This document shows positions 47,713 through 57,601 of a stretch of 62,530 bases of DNA, piece after piece; the stretch's first letter is position 1, and each line of letters begins with the position of its first letter. Source of the stretch: Xenorhabdus kozodoii (GTDB taxonomy: Bacteria; Pseudomonadota; Gammaproteobacteria; Enterobacterales; Enterobacteriaceae). A program made the translations under genes and the position numbers. The stretch covers positions 104,072 through 166,601 of the forward strand of contig NZ_NJCX01000008.1 in NCBI RefSeq assembly GCF_002632875.1, written 5' to 3'. A model generated the notes under the pieces. It was not told the origin of the DNA, did not search any database, and saw nothing but the letters and a program-made list of their open reading frames with translations.

Positions 47713-49242
47713 TTAAGTTTTTCGGCGTTTTTTCATAAAAGAAAAGACTAAAAACAGGGCGCTTACTCCCCATATTGGCCAATTCCCGAAGCGAAAATAA
47801 GGTGTTACCCCGTTGGCGGGTGTAACGTTAGCTTCCAGTACCTGTCGGGTAAATTGTGGAAGTTCAGCCTGAATGGAGCCATCTGGATTGACGACTGCTG
47901 TAACACCATTATTCGTTCCTCTTAGCAGAGGACGGCCCAGTTCAAGGGCACGCATCCGAGCCATTTGAAAATGCTGCCACGGGCCAATGGAGCGTCCAAA
48001 CCAGGCATCATTAGAAACGGTCAGGAGGAACTCTGTATCAGGCTTGAAATTATCACGCACCTGTTCACCCAAGATAATTTCATAGCAGATCGCAGCAGTA
48101 ATCTTGTGCCCAGCAACAGAAAGTTGGGGCTGGATGTAATGACCTCGGCTAAAGGAAGACATAGGCAAATTGAATAAAGGTGCCAGGGGACGCAGTATTG
48201 ATTCCAATGGCACAAATTCACCAAACGGCACCAGGTGATGTTTGTCGTAACGGGCTAGCGCTGGGTATTGGTAAGGCGTTTTATCCCCCAATACGATAAT
48301 ACTGTTATAAAATTTATAACCTTCCAATGTCGAACGGGCATCTACGACGCCGGTGAGCAAGCTGGTATTGTGCTTTCTCAGTACGGCATCCAATTTGGTC
48401 AGGAAATCACGTTGGTTATATTCATAATCAGGAATGGCAGATTCAGGCCAGATGATGATGGGCGTTTTACCAATGAAAGGGCGGCTGTTATCTAAATAGA
48501 CATCCAGTGTCTTCCCAAGCACGCTGGGGTCCCATTTTATGTCTTGGGGAATATTACCTTGAACCAAAGCAATATCAGTGGCTTTTTCTGGCTGTAGGGT
48601 ATACCACGGGTAATGTCTCATCGGCCACGGTAGTAGCAGCAGGATAATAGCGAAGATCGCGGCGGAAATTTTTTTCTGAGTGGCCGCAAAAACCAGTAAC
48701 CCGCTGATCATCATCAGTAGGAAAGTAATACCTTCCACACCCAAGACAGGCGCAATGGCCTTCATCGGGCCATCAATCTGGCTATAACCAAATTGTAGCC
48801 ACGGAAACCCAGTTAATACCCAGCCACGCAAGAATTCAGTCAATTGCCACAACGCCGGGCTGGCTATAACCAACCTGATGCCATTGGCAGCCGGGAAAAA
48901 GCGGTTCAATAAACCGGCAAATAGAGCAGGATAAAGGGCAAGGTAGGCAGATAGCAGGATCACTAAAAAGACATTGACGGCGGTTGGCATGCCACCAAAG
49001 TCAGCGATACTGACATAAACCCAGTTTGCGCCGCTGCCAAATAAGCCCAGCCCCCAACATAAACCAATAAAACAGGCTTGACGGGTTGTTCTGTTCAAGG
49101 AAAGGATTTGCAGGCCGAAAAGGGAAACAAGTGCAGCAGGCCAGAAATCAAAAGGTGAAAAAGCCAGCGTTCCACTGGCTCCTAAGAAAAGTGCCAGAAC
49201 GGCACGTAGCCGCTGGCAACTCATTAATGAGGCTTTGTTCAT
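47713..49242 (-). CDS. lnt: Apolipoprotein N-acyltransferase
   Basis: A 509-residue membrane enzyme that N-acylates lipoprotein N-terminal cysteines. Six to eight transmembrane segments precede a nitrilase-like domain with the catalytic triad in [10 protein letters not shown] (Glu), [14 protein letters not shown] (Lys) and [11 protein letters not shown] (Cys). Start [13 protein letters not shown] at 49242 is preceded by TAGGATC; the longer frame to 49287 overlaps corC and is less likely. Confidence 0.95.
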   Translation of the reverse strand: MNKASLMSCQRLRAVLALFLGASGTLAFSPFDFWPAALVSLFGLQILSLNRTTRQACFIGLCWGLGLFGSGANWVYVSIADFGGMPTAVNVFLVILLSAYLALYPALFAGLLNRFFPAANGIRLVIASPALWQLTEFLRGWVLTGFPWLQFGYSQIDGPMKAIAPVLGVEGITFLLMMISGLLVFAATQKKISAAIFAIILLLLPWPMRHYPWYTLQPEKATDIALVQGNIPQDIKWDPSVLGKTLDVYLDNSRPFIGKTPIIIWPESAIPDYEYNQRDFLTKLDAVLRKHNTSLLTGVVDARSTLEGYKFYNSIIVLGDKTPYQYPALARYDKHHLVPFGEFVPLESILRPLAPLFNLPMSSFSRGHYIQPQLSVAGHKITAAICYEIILGEQVRDNFKPDTEFLLTVSNDAWFGRSIGPWQHFQMARMRALELGRPLLRGTNNGVTAVVNPDGSIQAELPQFTRQVLEANVTPANGVTPYFRFGNWPIWGVSALFLVFSFMKKRRKT

Positions 49243-49252
49243 CCAGATCCTA

Positions 49253-50131
49253 TTATGGTTTATCAAGGCTAGGAACGTCAGCATCATCCGGTATTTTTAC
49301 ATGAACCTGAATGATCTTACGGCTATCAGACATTGCCACTTTAAACAGGTAGCCATCAATGGTGATGGATTCCCCACGTGAAGGCAGATGCCCAAATGCT
49401 TGCATGACCAGTCCACCAATGGTATCAACTTCTTCATCGCTGAAATGGGTGCCAAAAACGTCATTGAAATCCTCAATTTGAGTCAATGCCCGCACTGAAT
49501 AGGTATGGCGACTTAAAGCACGAATATCGTTATCGTCATCATCATCGTATTCATCCTCTATTTCACCGACAATCAGTTCAAGAATATCCTCAATGGTGAC
49601 CAGCCCCGAAACGCCGCCAAATTCATCGATCACAATCGCCATATGGTAGCGTTGGGAACGAAATTCTTTCAGCAGGCGGTCAACACGTTTACTTTCCGGC
49701 ACTACGACAGCTTGGCGCAGGACTTTATCAATGCTGAAAGGTTCTGCATTTGTACGCATGAAAGGCAGCAGATCTTTCGCCATTAATATGCCTTCGATAT
49801 GATCTTTGTCTTCGCTGATCACAGGAAAGCGTGAATGGGCCGAGTCGATAATAACATCCAGACATTCGTCCAGAGATTGGTTGCGTTTTAAGGTAACGAT
49901 CTGTGAGCGTGGGATCATAATGTCACGCACGCGTTGATCAGCAATATCCATGACACCCTCGAGCATCTCGCGGGTGTCGGGGTCGATGAGGTCGTTCTGC
50001 TCAGAATCACGGATCAGTTCAACCAAATCATCACGGTTTTTTGGTTCACCGTGAAAAAGCTGATTAAGAAGTGCAAAAAAGCCTTTCTTAGGGTCAGGGG
50101 TATCGTTACTTGAAGGATGGTCGTCGCTCAT
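49253..50131 (-). CDS. corC: CorC/HlyC-family transporter-associated CBS protein
   Basis: A 292-residue protein (same length as E. coli YbeX/CorC) with two CBS domains ([20 protein letters not shown] ... [20 protein letters not shown]) and a C-terminal CorC_HlyC domain ([16 protein letters not shown]). Linked to magnesium/cobalt efflux and, more recently, to ribosome maturation, fitting its ybeZ-ybeY-corC-lnt operon. Confidence 0.94.
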   Translation of the reverse strand: MSDDHPSSNDTPDPKKGFFALLNQLFHGEPKNRDDLVELIRDSEQNDLIDPDTREMLEGVMDIADQRVRDIMIPRSQIVTLKRNQSLDECLDVIIDSAHSRFPVISEDKDHIEGILMAKDLLPFMRTNAEPFSIDKVLRQAVVVPESKRVDRLLKEFRSQRYHMAIVIDEFGGVSGLVTIEDILELIVGEIEDEYDDDDDNDIRALSRHTYSVRALTQIEDFNDVFGTHFSDEEVDTIGGLVMQAFGHLPSRGESITIDGYLFKVAMSDSRKIIQVHVKIPDDADVPSLDKP

Positions 50132-50200
50132 GGCGTTTTAATAAAAATCCCCATATAAAATCATAGACTGTTATGTTTAACATAAAAATGTTGGCAAGGG

Positions 50201-50668
50201 TTATTCTTTTTCCGCGAGGTAGGGATCAGGATAACCCATTTTTTTTAGGATCTCTGTTTCCAGAGCTTCCATTTCTTCCGCTTCATCATCTTCAATATGA
50301 TCATATCCCAGAAGATGAAGGCTGCCGTGAATCACCATATGTGCCCAGTGCTCCTCGACCGTTTTTTGTTGCTCCTCTGCCTCTTTTTCAACAACTTGAC
50401 GACAGATAATTAAATCACCGAGTAAAGGTAATTCAATTTCAGGCGGAGCTTCAAATGGGAAAGATAACACATTAGTGGGTTTATCTTTCCCACGATAAGT
50501 GAGGTTTAGATCGTGGCTTTCTGCCTCATCAACCAGACGAATAGTGACTTCACTTTCTGCCTGAAATTGTGGCAGAACGCCTTCCAGCCAGTGCTGGAAA
50601 AGGACTTCCGTGGGAAGCCCTTCGGGGTTTTCACATGCAATTTGTAAATCTAAGATGACCGAACTCAT
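50201..50668 (-). CDS. ybeY: Endoribonuclease YbeY
   Basis: A 155-residue zinc endoribonuclease for 16S rRNA 3' maturation and ribosome quality control. The zinc motif H-G-x-L-H-L-x-G-Y-D-H is intact ([20 protein letters not shown]). Overlaps ybeZ by 4 bases. Confidence 0.96.
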   Translation of the reverse strand: MSSVILDLQIACENPEGLPTEVLFQHWLEGVLPQFQAESEVTIRLVDEAESHDLNLTYRGKDKPTNVLSFPFEAPPEIELPLLGDLIICRQVVEKEAEEQQKTVEEHWAHMVIHGSLHLLGYDHIEDDEAEEMEALETEILKKMGYPDPYLAEKE

Positions 50669-51711
50669 TGTGCTTCCTGTTTGCGTTTATCATTGAGCGC
50701 TTTTTTGCGCTCCTGCTCTGCCGCTTCCCATGCTTCATAGGCGATAACAACTTTTGCCACCACTGGATGGCGAACAACATCTTCGCTATGCAAAAAGTTA
50801 AAACTGAGTTGATCAACATCAGATAAAACCTCTATTACATGGCTCAGTCCTGATTTTTGACCTCTTGGTAGGTCAATCTGAGTGACATCACCTGTAATGA
50901 CTGCCTTGGAATTAAAACCAATGCGGGTCAGGAACATTTTCATCTGTTCGATGGTGGTGTTTTGGCTCTCGTCGAGAATAATAAAGGCATCATTGAGGGT
51001 TCGTCCACGCATATAAGCCAGAGGCGCCACTTCAATAACGTTTCTTTCGATCAGCTTCTCAACTTTTTCAAATCCCATCATCTCAAACAGGGCATCATAA
51101 AGCGGACGCAGATAAGGGTCGACTTTCTGGCTTAGATCACCCGGCAGAAAGCCCAACTTTTCGCCAGCTTCAACCGCAGGACGAGTCAACAGGATACGGC
51201 GGATTTCCTGACGCTCCAGTGCATCAACGGCAGCGGCGACAGCCAAATACGTTTTTCCTGTACCCGCAGGCCCAACCCCGAACGTAATATCGTGATCAAG
51301 GATGTTAGCAATGTATTGTGCCTGATTAGGGGTGCGGGGCTTTACAACACCCCGTTTAGTTTTGATATTGACGGACTTACCATATTCGGGAACGCTGTCT
51401 GCGGCTTGTTCCAGTACCCGACTTTCCGTAATCGCAAGATGAACCTGTTCAGGCTCAAGATCGGGTATCAGGCCGCGTACAGGAGCGGTTTCGACATAAA
51501 GGTGACGCAGTATTTCTGCAGCTGCATTCACACACAGCGGCTTACCTACCAGTTTGAAACGGTTGTCACGGCGGTTAATCTCAATGCCCAAACGACGCTC
51601 AAGTTGTTTCAGATTATCATCAAGTGGTCCACACAGACTCATCAAACGTTGATTGTCTACGGGTTCCAAAAAGATTTCTTGGGTTGCTACTTGTGGGTTG
51701 ATTTGTGTCAC
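50665..51711 (-). CDS. ybeZ: PhoH-family ATPase YbeZ
   Basis: A 348-residue PhoH-like ATPase with Walker [14 protein letters not shown] and Walker [12 protein letters not shown], partner of YbeY. An N-terminal KH-like region (residues ~25-80) precedes the core; the C-terminus is highly charged. It lies 24 bases after miaB. Confidence 0.95.
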   Translation of the reverse strand: MTQINPQVATQEIFLEPVDNQRLMSLCGPLDDNLKQLERRLGIEINRRDNRFKLVGKPLCVNAAAEILRHLYVETAPVRGLIPDLEPEQVHLAITESRVLEQAADSVPEYGKSVNIKTKRGVVKPRTPNQAQYIANILDHDITFGVGPAGTGKTYLAVAAAVDALERQEIRRILLTRPAVEAGEKLGFLPGDLSQKVDPYLRPLYDALFEMMGFEKVEKLIERNVIEVAPLAYMRGRTLNDAFIILDESQNTTIEQMKMFLTRIGFNSKAVITGDVTQIDLPRGQKSGLSHVIEVLSDVDQLSFNFLHSEDVVRHPVVAKVVIAYEAWEAAEQERKKALNDKRKQEAQ

Positions 51712-51735
51712 TGATTATCTCTATGTTAGGGCCTG

Positions 51736-53166
51736 TTAAGGCTGATAAAAGCTAACGCCGAGTTCATCTTCCTTGCGAGTACGGGCAATGACTGATTCAG
51801 GTGACTCATGGATACGCAGATCCATCTCATCTTCAGTACGGATGACTTTACCACGCAGGGAATTGGCATAGACGTCAACCACTTCGACATCGACAAATTT
51901 ACCAATCATATCAGGCGTTCCTTCAAAGTTAACCACGCGGTTATTCTCGGTACGGCCAGAGAGTTCCATGATATTTTTGCGTGATGGGCCTTCAACCAGA
52001 ATACGCTGTGTACTGCCAAGCATTGCGCGACTGTAGCTCATGGCTTGTTGGTTAATGCGCTGCTGGAGCAGGTACAAGCGCTGTTTCTTCTCTTCCTCAC
52101 TGACGTCATCTGGCAAATCGGCTGCCGGTGTGCCTGGGCGCGCTGAATAGATAAAGCTAAAACTCATGTCGAAGTTAACATCGGCAATCAGTTTCATCGT
52201 TTTTTCAAAATCATCCTGTGTTTCACCTGGGAAACCGATGATGAAGTCAGAGCTGATCAGAATGTCAGGGCGCGCCTTACGCAAACGGCGAATAATACCT
52301 TTGTATTCTAGCGCAGTATGGGCGCGTTTCATTAAAGTAAGAATACGGTCAGAACCACTCTGGACGGGCAGGTGTAGGAAGCTCACCAATTCAGGGGTGT
52401 CTTCGTAGACTGCAATGATGTCGTCGGTAAACTCAATAGGATGGCTGGTGGTGAAGCGAATGCGGTCGATACCGTCAATAGCGGCAACCAGACGTAACAG
52501 TTCCGCAAATGTGCAGATATCGCCATCAAACGTAGCGCCTCGATAGGCATTAACGTTTTGGCCGAGCAGATTGACTTCACGTACACCTTGCGCGGCAAGC
52601 TGTGCAATTTCGAATAAAATATCATCACTAGGACGGCTGACTTCTTCCCCACGGGTGTAAGGCACGACACAGAATGTGCAGTATTTATTGCAGCCTTCCA
52701 TGATAGAAACGAAAGCTGTTGGGCCGTCTGCACGGGGTTCTGGCAGACGATCAAATTTTTCAATTTCAGGAAAACTGATGTCAACGACCGGGCTGCGAGT
52801 CCCTTTTACATGGTTAATCATCTCAGGCAGGCGGTGCAGGGTTTGTGGCCCAAAAATAATATCGACACTCGGTGCGCGCTGGCGAATGTAATCCCCTTCC
52901 TGGGAAGCAACACAACCACCCACTCCGATAATGATTTCCGGGTTTTTATCTTTCAGCCCCTTCCAGCGGCCGAGTTGGTGAAAGACTTTTTCCTGAGCCT
53001 TTTCACGGATTGAGCAAGTATTCAGGAGTAAGATATCTGCGTCTTCGGCGACATCGGTTAACTGATAACCGTGAGTGGTTTCCAGCAAGTCGGCCATCTT
53101 GGATGAATCGTATTCGTTCATCTGACAACCCCAAGTTTTGATATACAGTTTTTTTATCGTCGACAT
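51736..53166 (-). CDS. miaB: tRNA-2-methylthio-N6-dimethylallyladenosine synthase
   Basis: A 476-residue methylthiotransferase acting on A37 of tRNAs reading UNN codons. It has three MTTase cysteines ([25 protein letters not shown]), the radical-SAM triad in [18 protein letters not shown], and a TRAM domain near the C-terminus. Start [20 protein letters not shown] is chosen over upstream codons to 53289 because it aligns with E. coli. Confidence 0.96.
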   Translation of the reverse strand: MSTIKKLYIKTWGCQMNEYDSSKMADLLETTHGYQLTDVAEDADILLLNTCSIREKAQEKVFHQLGRWKGLKDKNPEIIIGVGGCVASQEGDYIRQRAPSVDIIFGPQTLHRLPEMINHVKGTRSPVVDISFPEIEKFDRLPEPRADGPTAFVSIMEGCNKYCTFCVVPYTRGEEVSRPSDDILFEIAQLAAQGVREVNLLGQNVNAYRGATFDGDICTFAELLRLVAAIDGIDRIRFTTSHPIEFTDDIIAVYEDTPELVSFLHLPVQSGSDRILTLMKRAHTALEYKGIIRRLRKARPDILISSDFIIGFPGETQDDFEKTMKLIADVNFDMSFSFIYSARPGTPAADLPDDVSEEEKKQRLYLLQQRINQQAMSYSRAMLGSTQRILVEGPSRKNIMELSGRTENNRVVNFEGTPDMIGKFVDVEVVDVYANSLRGKVIRTEDEMDLRIHESPESVIARTRKEDELGVSFYQP

Positions 53167-53374
53167 TTTGTTGTATCCGGTGTTTCCAGTGGAATGATGC
53201 ATTAACACTGAAAAGTGCAATATATCGCACAATATTGCACGTCGTGTATTTAGCATAATATTGTTGGCTATTGTAGTCATTTGAGGCACCAGTGACCAGA
53301 CTGTTGCAACGGATATTCACGGCCAGAAAAGGAAAATTCCGGTACACTATTTTAATCAATAAGTTAATGACGTG

Positions 53375-54562
53375 ATGAATATGAATAATCCACAACAAAA
53401 ATTCGATGTTGTTGTCGTTGGCGCCGGTATGATTGGTGCTGCGACAGCATTGGGATTAGCGCAGGAAGGTTGGCGTGTTGCATTGTTGGAGCACCAACCT
53501 CCTGCGTCTTACGATGCGGATAGTGAACCCGATGTTCGTATATCTGCAATTAGCTGTGCTTCGGTGGATTTACTGAAACAATTAGGAGCATGGGAAAACG
53601 TATTGCAAATGCGCAGTGCCCCCTATCGGAAGCTGGAAACATGGGAGCAAAATGATTCGAACGTTATTTTCGATGCTGAAAGTTTGGGGCTGCCAGAGTT
53701 AGGGTACATGGTTGAAAATCATGTCTTACAACTGGCCTTGTGGCAGGAGTTTGAGCGTTACCCGAATCTGACCTTGTTTTGTCCCACCGCGCTGAAATCT
53801 ATGCAGCGTCAGAATAAAACGTGGTTGGTGGCATTGGTGGATGGCACGGAAATTGATGCACGGCTGATTATTGGCGCAGATGGTGCCCGTTCTCAGGTTC
53901 GTCAACTGGCGGGTATTGGCAGTAAAGGGTGGCAATATCGCCAGTCGTGTATGCTGATCACTGTCAAGAGTGAGCAGCCTCAACAAGATATAACATGGCA
54001 ACAATTTTTTCCTTCGGGTCCCAGGGCGTTCCTGCCACTGTTTGATCAATGGGCTTCATTAGTTTGGTACGATTCTCCCGCCCGTATTCGCCAGTTACAG
54101 TCGATGACGATGACACAGCTTGAACGAGAAATTTTTCAGGCCTTTCCTCCTCGCGTGGGTAAAGTCACGCCGATCGCCGCGGGTTCATTTCCACTGACCC
54201 GCCATCATGCCAGTCGTTACGTACAAGAAGGGTTGGTTTTACTGGGGGATGCGGCCCATACCATCAACCCATTGGCAGGGCAGGGAGTAAATTTAGGCTA
54301 TCGGGATGTTGATGTTTTACTCAAGGTATTGACGGATGCTAAGGAATTGTTGGAAGAATGGGATTCTTTGGTGGTCTTAATGCGTTATCAGCGTCGCAGG
54401 ATGCCGGATAATTTGGTGATGCAAGCGGGCATGGATTTTTTCCATACCACATTCAGCAATGATTTGCCGGGATTGAAAACGGTCCGAAATTTAGCATTGG
54501 TGGCAGCGCAACGTTCAGGCGTAGTGAAAAATCTTGCACTGAAATATGCATTGGGGCTGTGA
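53375..54562 (+). CDS. ubiF: 3-demethoxyubiquinol 3-hydroxylase (UbiF)
   Basis: A 395-residue FAD monooxygenase that performs the C6 hydroxylation of ubiquinone. FAD motifs: VVVVGAGMIGAATALGLAQ, DGARSQVRQLAG (DG motif) and GDAAHTINPLAGQGVNLGY (GD motif). Start choice is uncertain: GTG 53372, ATG 53375 and ATG 53381 are all in frame. It is divergent from miaB, as in E. coli. Confidence 0.94.
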   Translation: MNMNNPQQKFDVVVVGAGMIGAATALGLAQEGWRVALLEHQPPASYDADSEPDVRISAISCASVDLLKQLGAWENVLQMRSAPYRKLETWEQNDSNVIFDAESLGLPELGYMVENHVLQLALWQEFERYPNLTLFCPTALKSMQRQNKTWLVALVDGTEIDARLIIGADGARSQVRQLAGIGSKGWQYRQSCMLITVKSEQPQQDITWQQFFPSGPRAFLPLFDQWASLVWYDSPARIRQLQSMTMTQLEREIFQAFPPRVGKVTPIAAGSFPLTRHHASRYVQEGLVLLGDAAHTINPLAGQGVNLGYRDVDVLLKVLTDAKELLEEWDSLVVLMRYQRRRMPDNLVMQAGMDFFHTTFSNDLPGLKTVRNLALVAAQRSGVVKNLALKYALGL

Positions 54563-54589
54563 TGGGTTAATTCCTGTTAGGTTGAAAAT

Positions 54590-54613
54590 AACTAGCCCCT
54601 TATGGGGCTAGTT
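54590..54613 (+). terminator. Terminator between ubiF and higA
   Basis: AACTAGCCCC (54590-54599) pairs with GGGGCTAGTT (54604-54613), loop TTAT, followed by TGGTTGGTTTT. The stem reaches into the last codons of higA on the other strand, so the sequence serves both the ubiF stop and the antitoxin's C-terminus. Confidence 0.75.
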
Positions 54614-54974
54614 TGGTTGGTTTTATAAGAATATCTGCAGGAATTCCGAACATACAGTGCAGATTCCGGATCATAGGTAATGTCAGGTTGCGTTTACGAT
54701 TTAGAATTTCATAAACACGGTTGGATTTACCTATAGCTGACTCTAAATCTTTAATGGTTAATCCTGATTGTTCCATTCTGTATTTAATTGCTTCAATGGG
54801 ATCTGGTGGATCTATTGGGTAATGTTCCGCTTCATAAGCTTCAATTAGCAGCACCATAACTTCCATGTAATCAAATTCAGGCGTCCCAATTTCAGGTTGA
54901 TTTTCAAACAGTGGAGCAATAGCTTTTAATGCTTTTTGATAGTCGCTTTCTGTTCTAATAGGTTTAATGTTCAT
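54600..54974 (-). CDS. higA: HigA-type antitoxin (HTH)
   Basis: A 124-residue antitoxin of the HigA family. The N-terminal part (ESDYQKALKAIAPLFENQPE, DYMEVMVLLIEAYEAEHYPI) resembles E. coli HigA. The C-terminal HTH is KDLESAIGKSNRVYEILNRK. It normally represses its operon together with HigB and neutralises the toxin. The frame is intact. It starts 4 bases after the ancestral higB stop, so they formed an operon with toxin first. Confidence 0.85.
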   Translation of the reverse strand: MNIKPIRTESDYQKALKAIAPLFENQPEIGTPEFDYMEVMVLLIEAYEAEHYPIDPPDPIEAIKYRMEQSGLTIKDLESAIGKSNRVYEILNRKRNLTLPMIRNLHCMFGIPADILIKPTKLAP

Positions 54975-54977
54975 TGT

Positions 54978-55284
54978 TCACTCCGGCTCTATGATGTTGG
55001 CATTTATGGCATCATACTGTTTGTGTGTGCCGATGAATTTTATGTACACCCAGCCTGCGGGGTAAAAGATGGAAACTATCAGGCGGTAATCGTTCCCCTT
55101 GATGTTGAATACTTACTACGCGATTGTTTTTCAAAATACTCGCATTGCGGTATTGCGTTTTAATTTCAGCAGGTGTTTTCCAAGAGGCTTTTTTTGCCTC
55201 GTCAAACCAGGCCTTTAAAGGTTGTTCTGCGTCGGGATATTTTTCCCAAAACGTTTTTAATGATGCAACGGATATTATTTTCAT
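54978..55284 (-). pseudogene. higB: HigB-type toxin, frameshifted by a 4-nt insertion
   Basis: The first 55-57 residues read HigB-like (MKIISVASLKTFWEKYPDAE, AEIKTQYRNASILKNNRVV). The frame then turns to unrelated sequence and stops after 90 codons. Shifting the frame at ~55110-55119 restores the family's C-terminus: FNIKGNDYRLIVSIFYPAG, then YIKFIGTHKQYDAINAN and a stop at 54978-54980. Removing AGTA from GTAGTAAGTATTC (minus strand) gives a 100-residue HigB, the family length. The catalytic C-terminal part (R near LIVSI, THKQYD) is lost in the present frame, so the toxin is probably inactive. Confidence 0.85.
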
Positions 55285-55421
55285 AAAGTCATGCCAGTCC
55301 CAATACGGGACTTATGCAAGTGGCGAGTAAGCGTATTATTTTTACCCAATTAATGCTATTGGGTTGAAGATTTATTTGGTTTTCTTTGAAATGGCTTTTA
55401 TGAGGAAATTTTGAAGGCTAT

Positions 55422-55452
55422 AAAACAAAAAAACCACCTTGATTGGTGGTTT
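55422..55452 (-). terminator. Terminator of the tRNA operon
   Basis: On the minus strand AAACCACC ... GGTGGTTT (stem 55431-55438 with 55445-55452) is followed by TTTTTGTTTT. It lies ~80 bases after the last tRNA gene (tRNA-Gln-CTG). Confidence 0.88.
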
Positions 55453-55533
55453 CTGCATTAAAGAATATCCTTATCGTATATTCTTTTTTTGCATTTTTTC
55501 AATATGTTATTTTACGTAACACATTGAAAATAT

Positions 55534-55608
55534 TGGCTGGGGTACCAGGATTCGAACCTGGGAATGCCGGAATCAGAATCCGGTGCCTTACCGCTTGGCG
55601 ATACCCCA
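55534..55608 (-). tRNA. glnV: tRNA-Gln (anticodon CTG)
   Basis: 75 bases with encoded CCA; TGGGGTATCGCCAAGCGGTA 5' arm, anticodon loop TTCTGAT reading CTG. Last gene of the metT-leuW-gln-gln-met-gln cluster, matching glnV by its position and anticodon. Confidence 0.96.
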
Positions 55609-55622
55609 ACAGAATTTAGAAA

Positions 55623-55699
55623 TGGTGGCTACGACGGGAATCGAACCTGTGACCCCAGCATTATGAGTGCTGTGCTCTAACCAGCTGAGCTACGTAGCC
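55623..55699 (-). tRNA. metU: tRNA-Met, elongator (anticodon CAT)
   Basis: 77 bases with encoded CCA; GGCTACGTAGCTCAGCTGGT, anticodon loop CTCATAA. It is an elongator type (no initiator-like C1-A72 mismatch) and is identical to the copy at 56133-56209. Confidence 0.96.
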
Positions 55700-55740
55700 A
55701 TTTACGATAATCGTAAGAGTTATGATAACGCCCAGAGAGA

Positions 55741-55815
55741 TGGCTGGGGTACCTGGATTCGAACCAGGGCATGCCAGGATCAAAACCTGGTGCCTTACCG
55801 CTTGGCGATACCCCA
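55741..55815 (-). tRNA. glnW: tRNA-Gln (anticodon TTG)
   Basis: 75 bases with CCA; anticodon loop TTTTGAT reading TTG. Identical to the copy at 55899-55973. Confidence 0.96.
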
Positions 55816-55898
55816 CCTGAATGTTATCAACGCAACCTTTGTTATTCTCGAAATGTTTAGGCAACACTATATCGTTTTAACTTATTGTTTCAGTTAAA

Positions 55899-55973
55899 TG
55901 GCTGGGGTACCTGGATTCGAACCAGGGCATGCCAGGATCAAAACCTGGTGCCTTACCGCTTGGCGATACCCCA
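55899..55973 (-). tRNA. glnU: tRNA-Gln (anticodon TTG)
   Basis: 75 bases with CCA; anticodon TTG; same sequence as the neighbouring tRNA-Gln (TTG). The spacer resembles none of the others. Confidence 0.96.
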
Positions 55974-56042
55974 CCTGAAACAACATACTAAAACTTAAAA
56001 CCGTCACTAAAACATATTCTAAGTACAACCCAATGAAGAAAA

Positions 56043-56127
56043 TGGTGCGGGAGGCGAGACTTGAACTCGCACACCTTGCGGCGCCAGAACCTAAATCTGG
56101 TGCGTCTACCAATTTCGCCACTCCCGC
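56043..56127 (-). tRNA. leuW: tRNA-Leu (anticodon TAG)
   Basis: 85 bases with CCA and a long variable arm; GCGGGAGTGGCGAAATTGGT 5' part, anticodon loop ATTTAGG reading TAG. Matches E. coli leuW. Confidence 0.96.
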
Positions 56128-56132
56128 AAAGA

Positions 56133-56209
56133 TGGTGGCTACGACGGGAATCGAACCTGTGACCCCAGCATTATGAGTGCTGTGCTCTAACCAGCTGAGC
56201 TACGTAGCC
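56133..56209 (-). tRNA. metT: tRNA-Met, elongator (anticodon CAT)
   Basis: 77 bases with CCA; anticodon loop CTCATAA. First tRNA of the operon; separated by 5 bases from leuW. Confidence 0.96.
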
Positions 56210-56248
56210 ATCTTTTTTCGCTTTGCCTTCATCGGCGGTGCGGGGCGC

Positions 56249-56277
56249 ATTATGCGTATATCAGACAAATGCGTCAA
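56249..56277 (-). promoter_or_regulatory. Promoter of the tRNA operon
   Basis: On the minus strand TTGACG (56272-56277), a 17-base spacer, then CATAAT (56249-56254), followed by the GC-rich discriminator GCGCCCCGC typical of stringently controlled stable-RNA promoters. It lies ~40 bases before metT. Confidence 0.85.
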
Positions 56278-56364
56278 CTGATTTTTTAAAGAAATATGCG
56301 CAAAATCGTTTGTTTGTTTGTCTTATAAACATTTTGTCGACAAAGTCGACTAAAACGGTGAAAT

Positions 56365-57588
56365 TTATCCCCCAAGAAGATGTTGTAACAGTACCCCATT
56401 AAGCATTGCACGTTTTGTTAATGCGAATGCACCAATTGCTGAACAATGATTTAGCTCAGAAACCACCACCGGGAGGTCTTCGCTGAATGCTTTTAATACC
56501 TGGGTATTAATGCTGCTCTTGATAGTCGGTAGCAATATCTGCTGTGCTTGCGTTATTTCTCCAGCAATGACCACTTTCTGGGGATTAAACAAGTTAATGG
56601 CGATAGAGATAGCCTTGCCCAAATAGAGTCCGACATGCCTGATGACCTCTGTTGCCAGAGGATCACCCGCATTGGCTGCAAGGCAAATTGCATGGATATC
56701 ACAATTATTCAAGGAAAGTTGGCTAGGGAACCCTTGGCGTAGTTGATGTTGCACTTTGGCTTCTATTGCTGAATTGGACGCGATAGTCTCCAGACACCCA
56801 AAATTACCGCAATGGCAGCGTTCACCCAGAGGATCGATTTGGATATGGCCTATTTCACCCAGATTACCGCGCTTGTTGAGCAGGATGTTGTTGTTAACGA
56901 TGACCCCCGCGCCTGTGCCGCGATGGATGCGTACTAAAATGGAATCCTCACAATCGCGCGTTGCCCCGAAATAGTTTTCGGCCAAGGCAAGGCTGCGAAT
57001 ATCATGCCCGATAAAGCAGAAGGTCTTAAAATGCGCTTTGAGATGATTAATCAGCGGCCAATTATCTACCTTAATGTGTGGCATATAGCGGATGATACCC
57101 TGTTCAGGATCAACCAAGCCAGGGAGGATCACGGAAATGGCGATCAATTCACGGATCCGGCGCTGGTTTTTGTCGATGAAACTTTCAATGGCGCAAATAA
57201 TCCGTTTCTCGACTTCTTGCTGACTATTTTCCTGCACAGGATAATGGGCTTCCACTAACATCTTGCCGCTCAGATCGAATAGCGCCACGGTTGCATCATG
57301 GCGCCCAAGCCGGACGCCAATAGTATGGAAATGGCGTGTTTCGGTAATAATGGAGATAGCGCGCCTTCCGCCGGTGGAAGCCTGATGCTCAACTTCTTTG
57401 ATCAGTCCACGCTCCAACAACTGGCGAGTAATTTTTGTTACGCTAGCAGGAGCAAGTTGGCTCTCTTCTGCAATTTGGATGCGTGATATTGGCCCATGCT
57501 GATCAATCAGCCGATAGACCACCGCACTGTTTAACTGTTTGACGAGATCAATATTACCAATTTGCTTCTGTGCGTTTTCATTACTCAT
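56365..57588 (-). CDS. nagC: N-acetylglucosamine regulator NagC (ROK family)
   Basis: A 407-residue ROK repressor. N-terminal winged HTH (PISRIQIAEESQLAPASVTK) and ROK zinc motif GERCHCGNFGCLE. It senses GlcNAc-6-phosphate and controls nag genes. Third in nagB-nagA-nagC; E. coli nagD and asnB, which follow it there, are missing and the tRNA operon lies directly downstream. Confidence 0.95.
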   Translation of the reverse strand: MSNENAQKQIGNIDLVKQLNSAVVYRLIDQHGPISRIQIAEESQLAPASVTKITRQLLERGLIKEVEHQASTGGRRAISIITETRHFHTIGVRLGRHDATVALFDLSGKMLVEAHYPVQENSQQEVEKRIICAIESFIDKNQRRIRELIAISVILPGLVDPEQGIIRYMPHIKVDNWPLINHLKAHFKTFCFIGHDIRSLALAENYFGATRDCEDSILVRIHRGTGAGVIVNNNILLNKRGNLGEIGHIQIDPLGERCHCGNFGCLETIASNSAIEAKVQHQLRQGFPSQLSLNNCDIHAICLAANAGDPLATEVIRHVGLYLGKAISIAINLFNPQKVVIAGEITQAQQILLPTIKSSINTQVLKAFSEDLPVVVSELNHCSAIGAFALTKRAMLNGVLLQHLLGG

Positions 57589-57601
57589 TCGTCTTTAATA
57601 C

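Noticed and set aside
55534-56209. Repeated blocks that might look like a CRISPR array
   Set aside because: The blocks are six tRNA genes with cloverleaf folds and encoded CCA; the small frames over them are artefacts.
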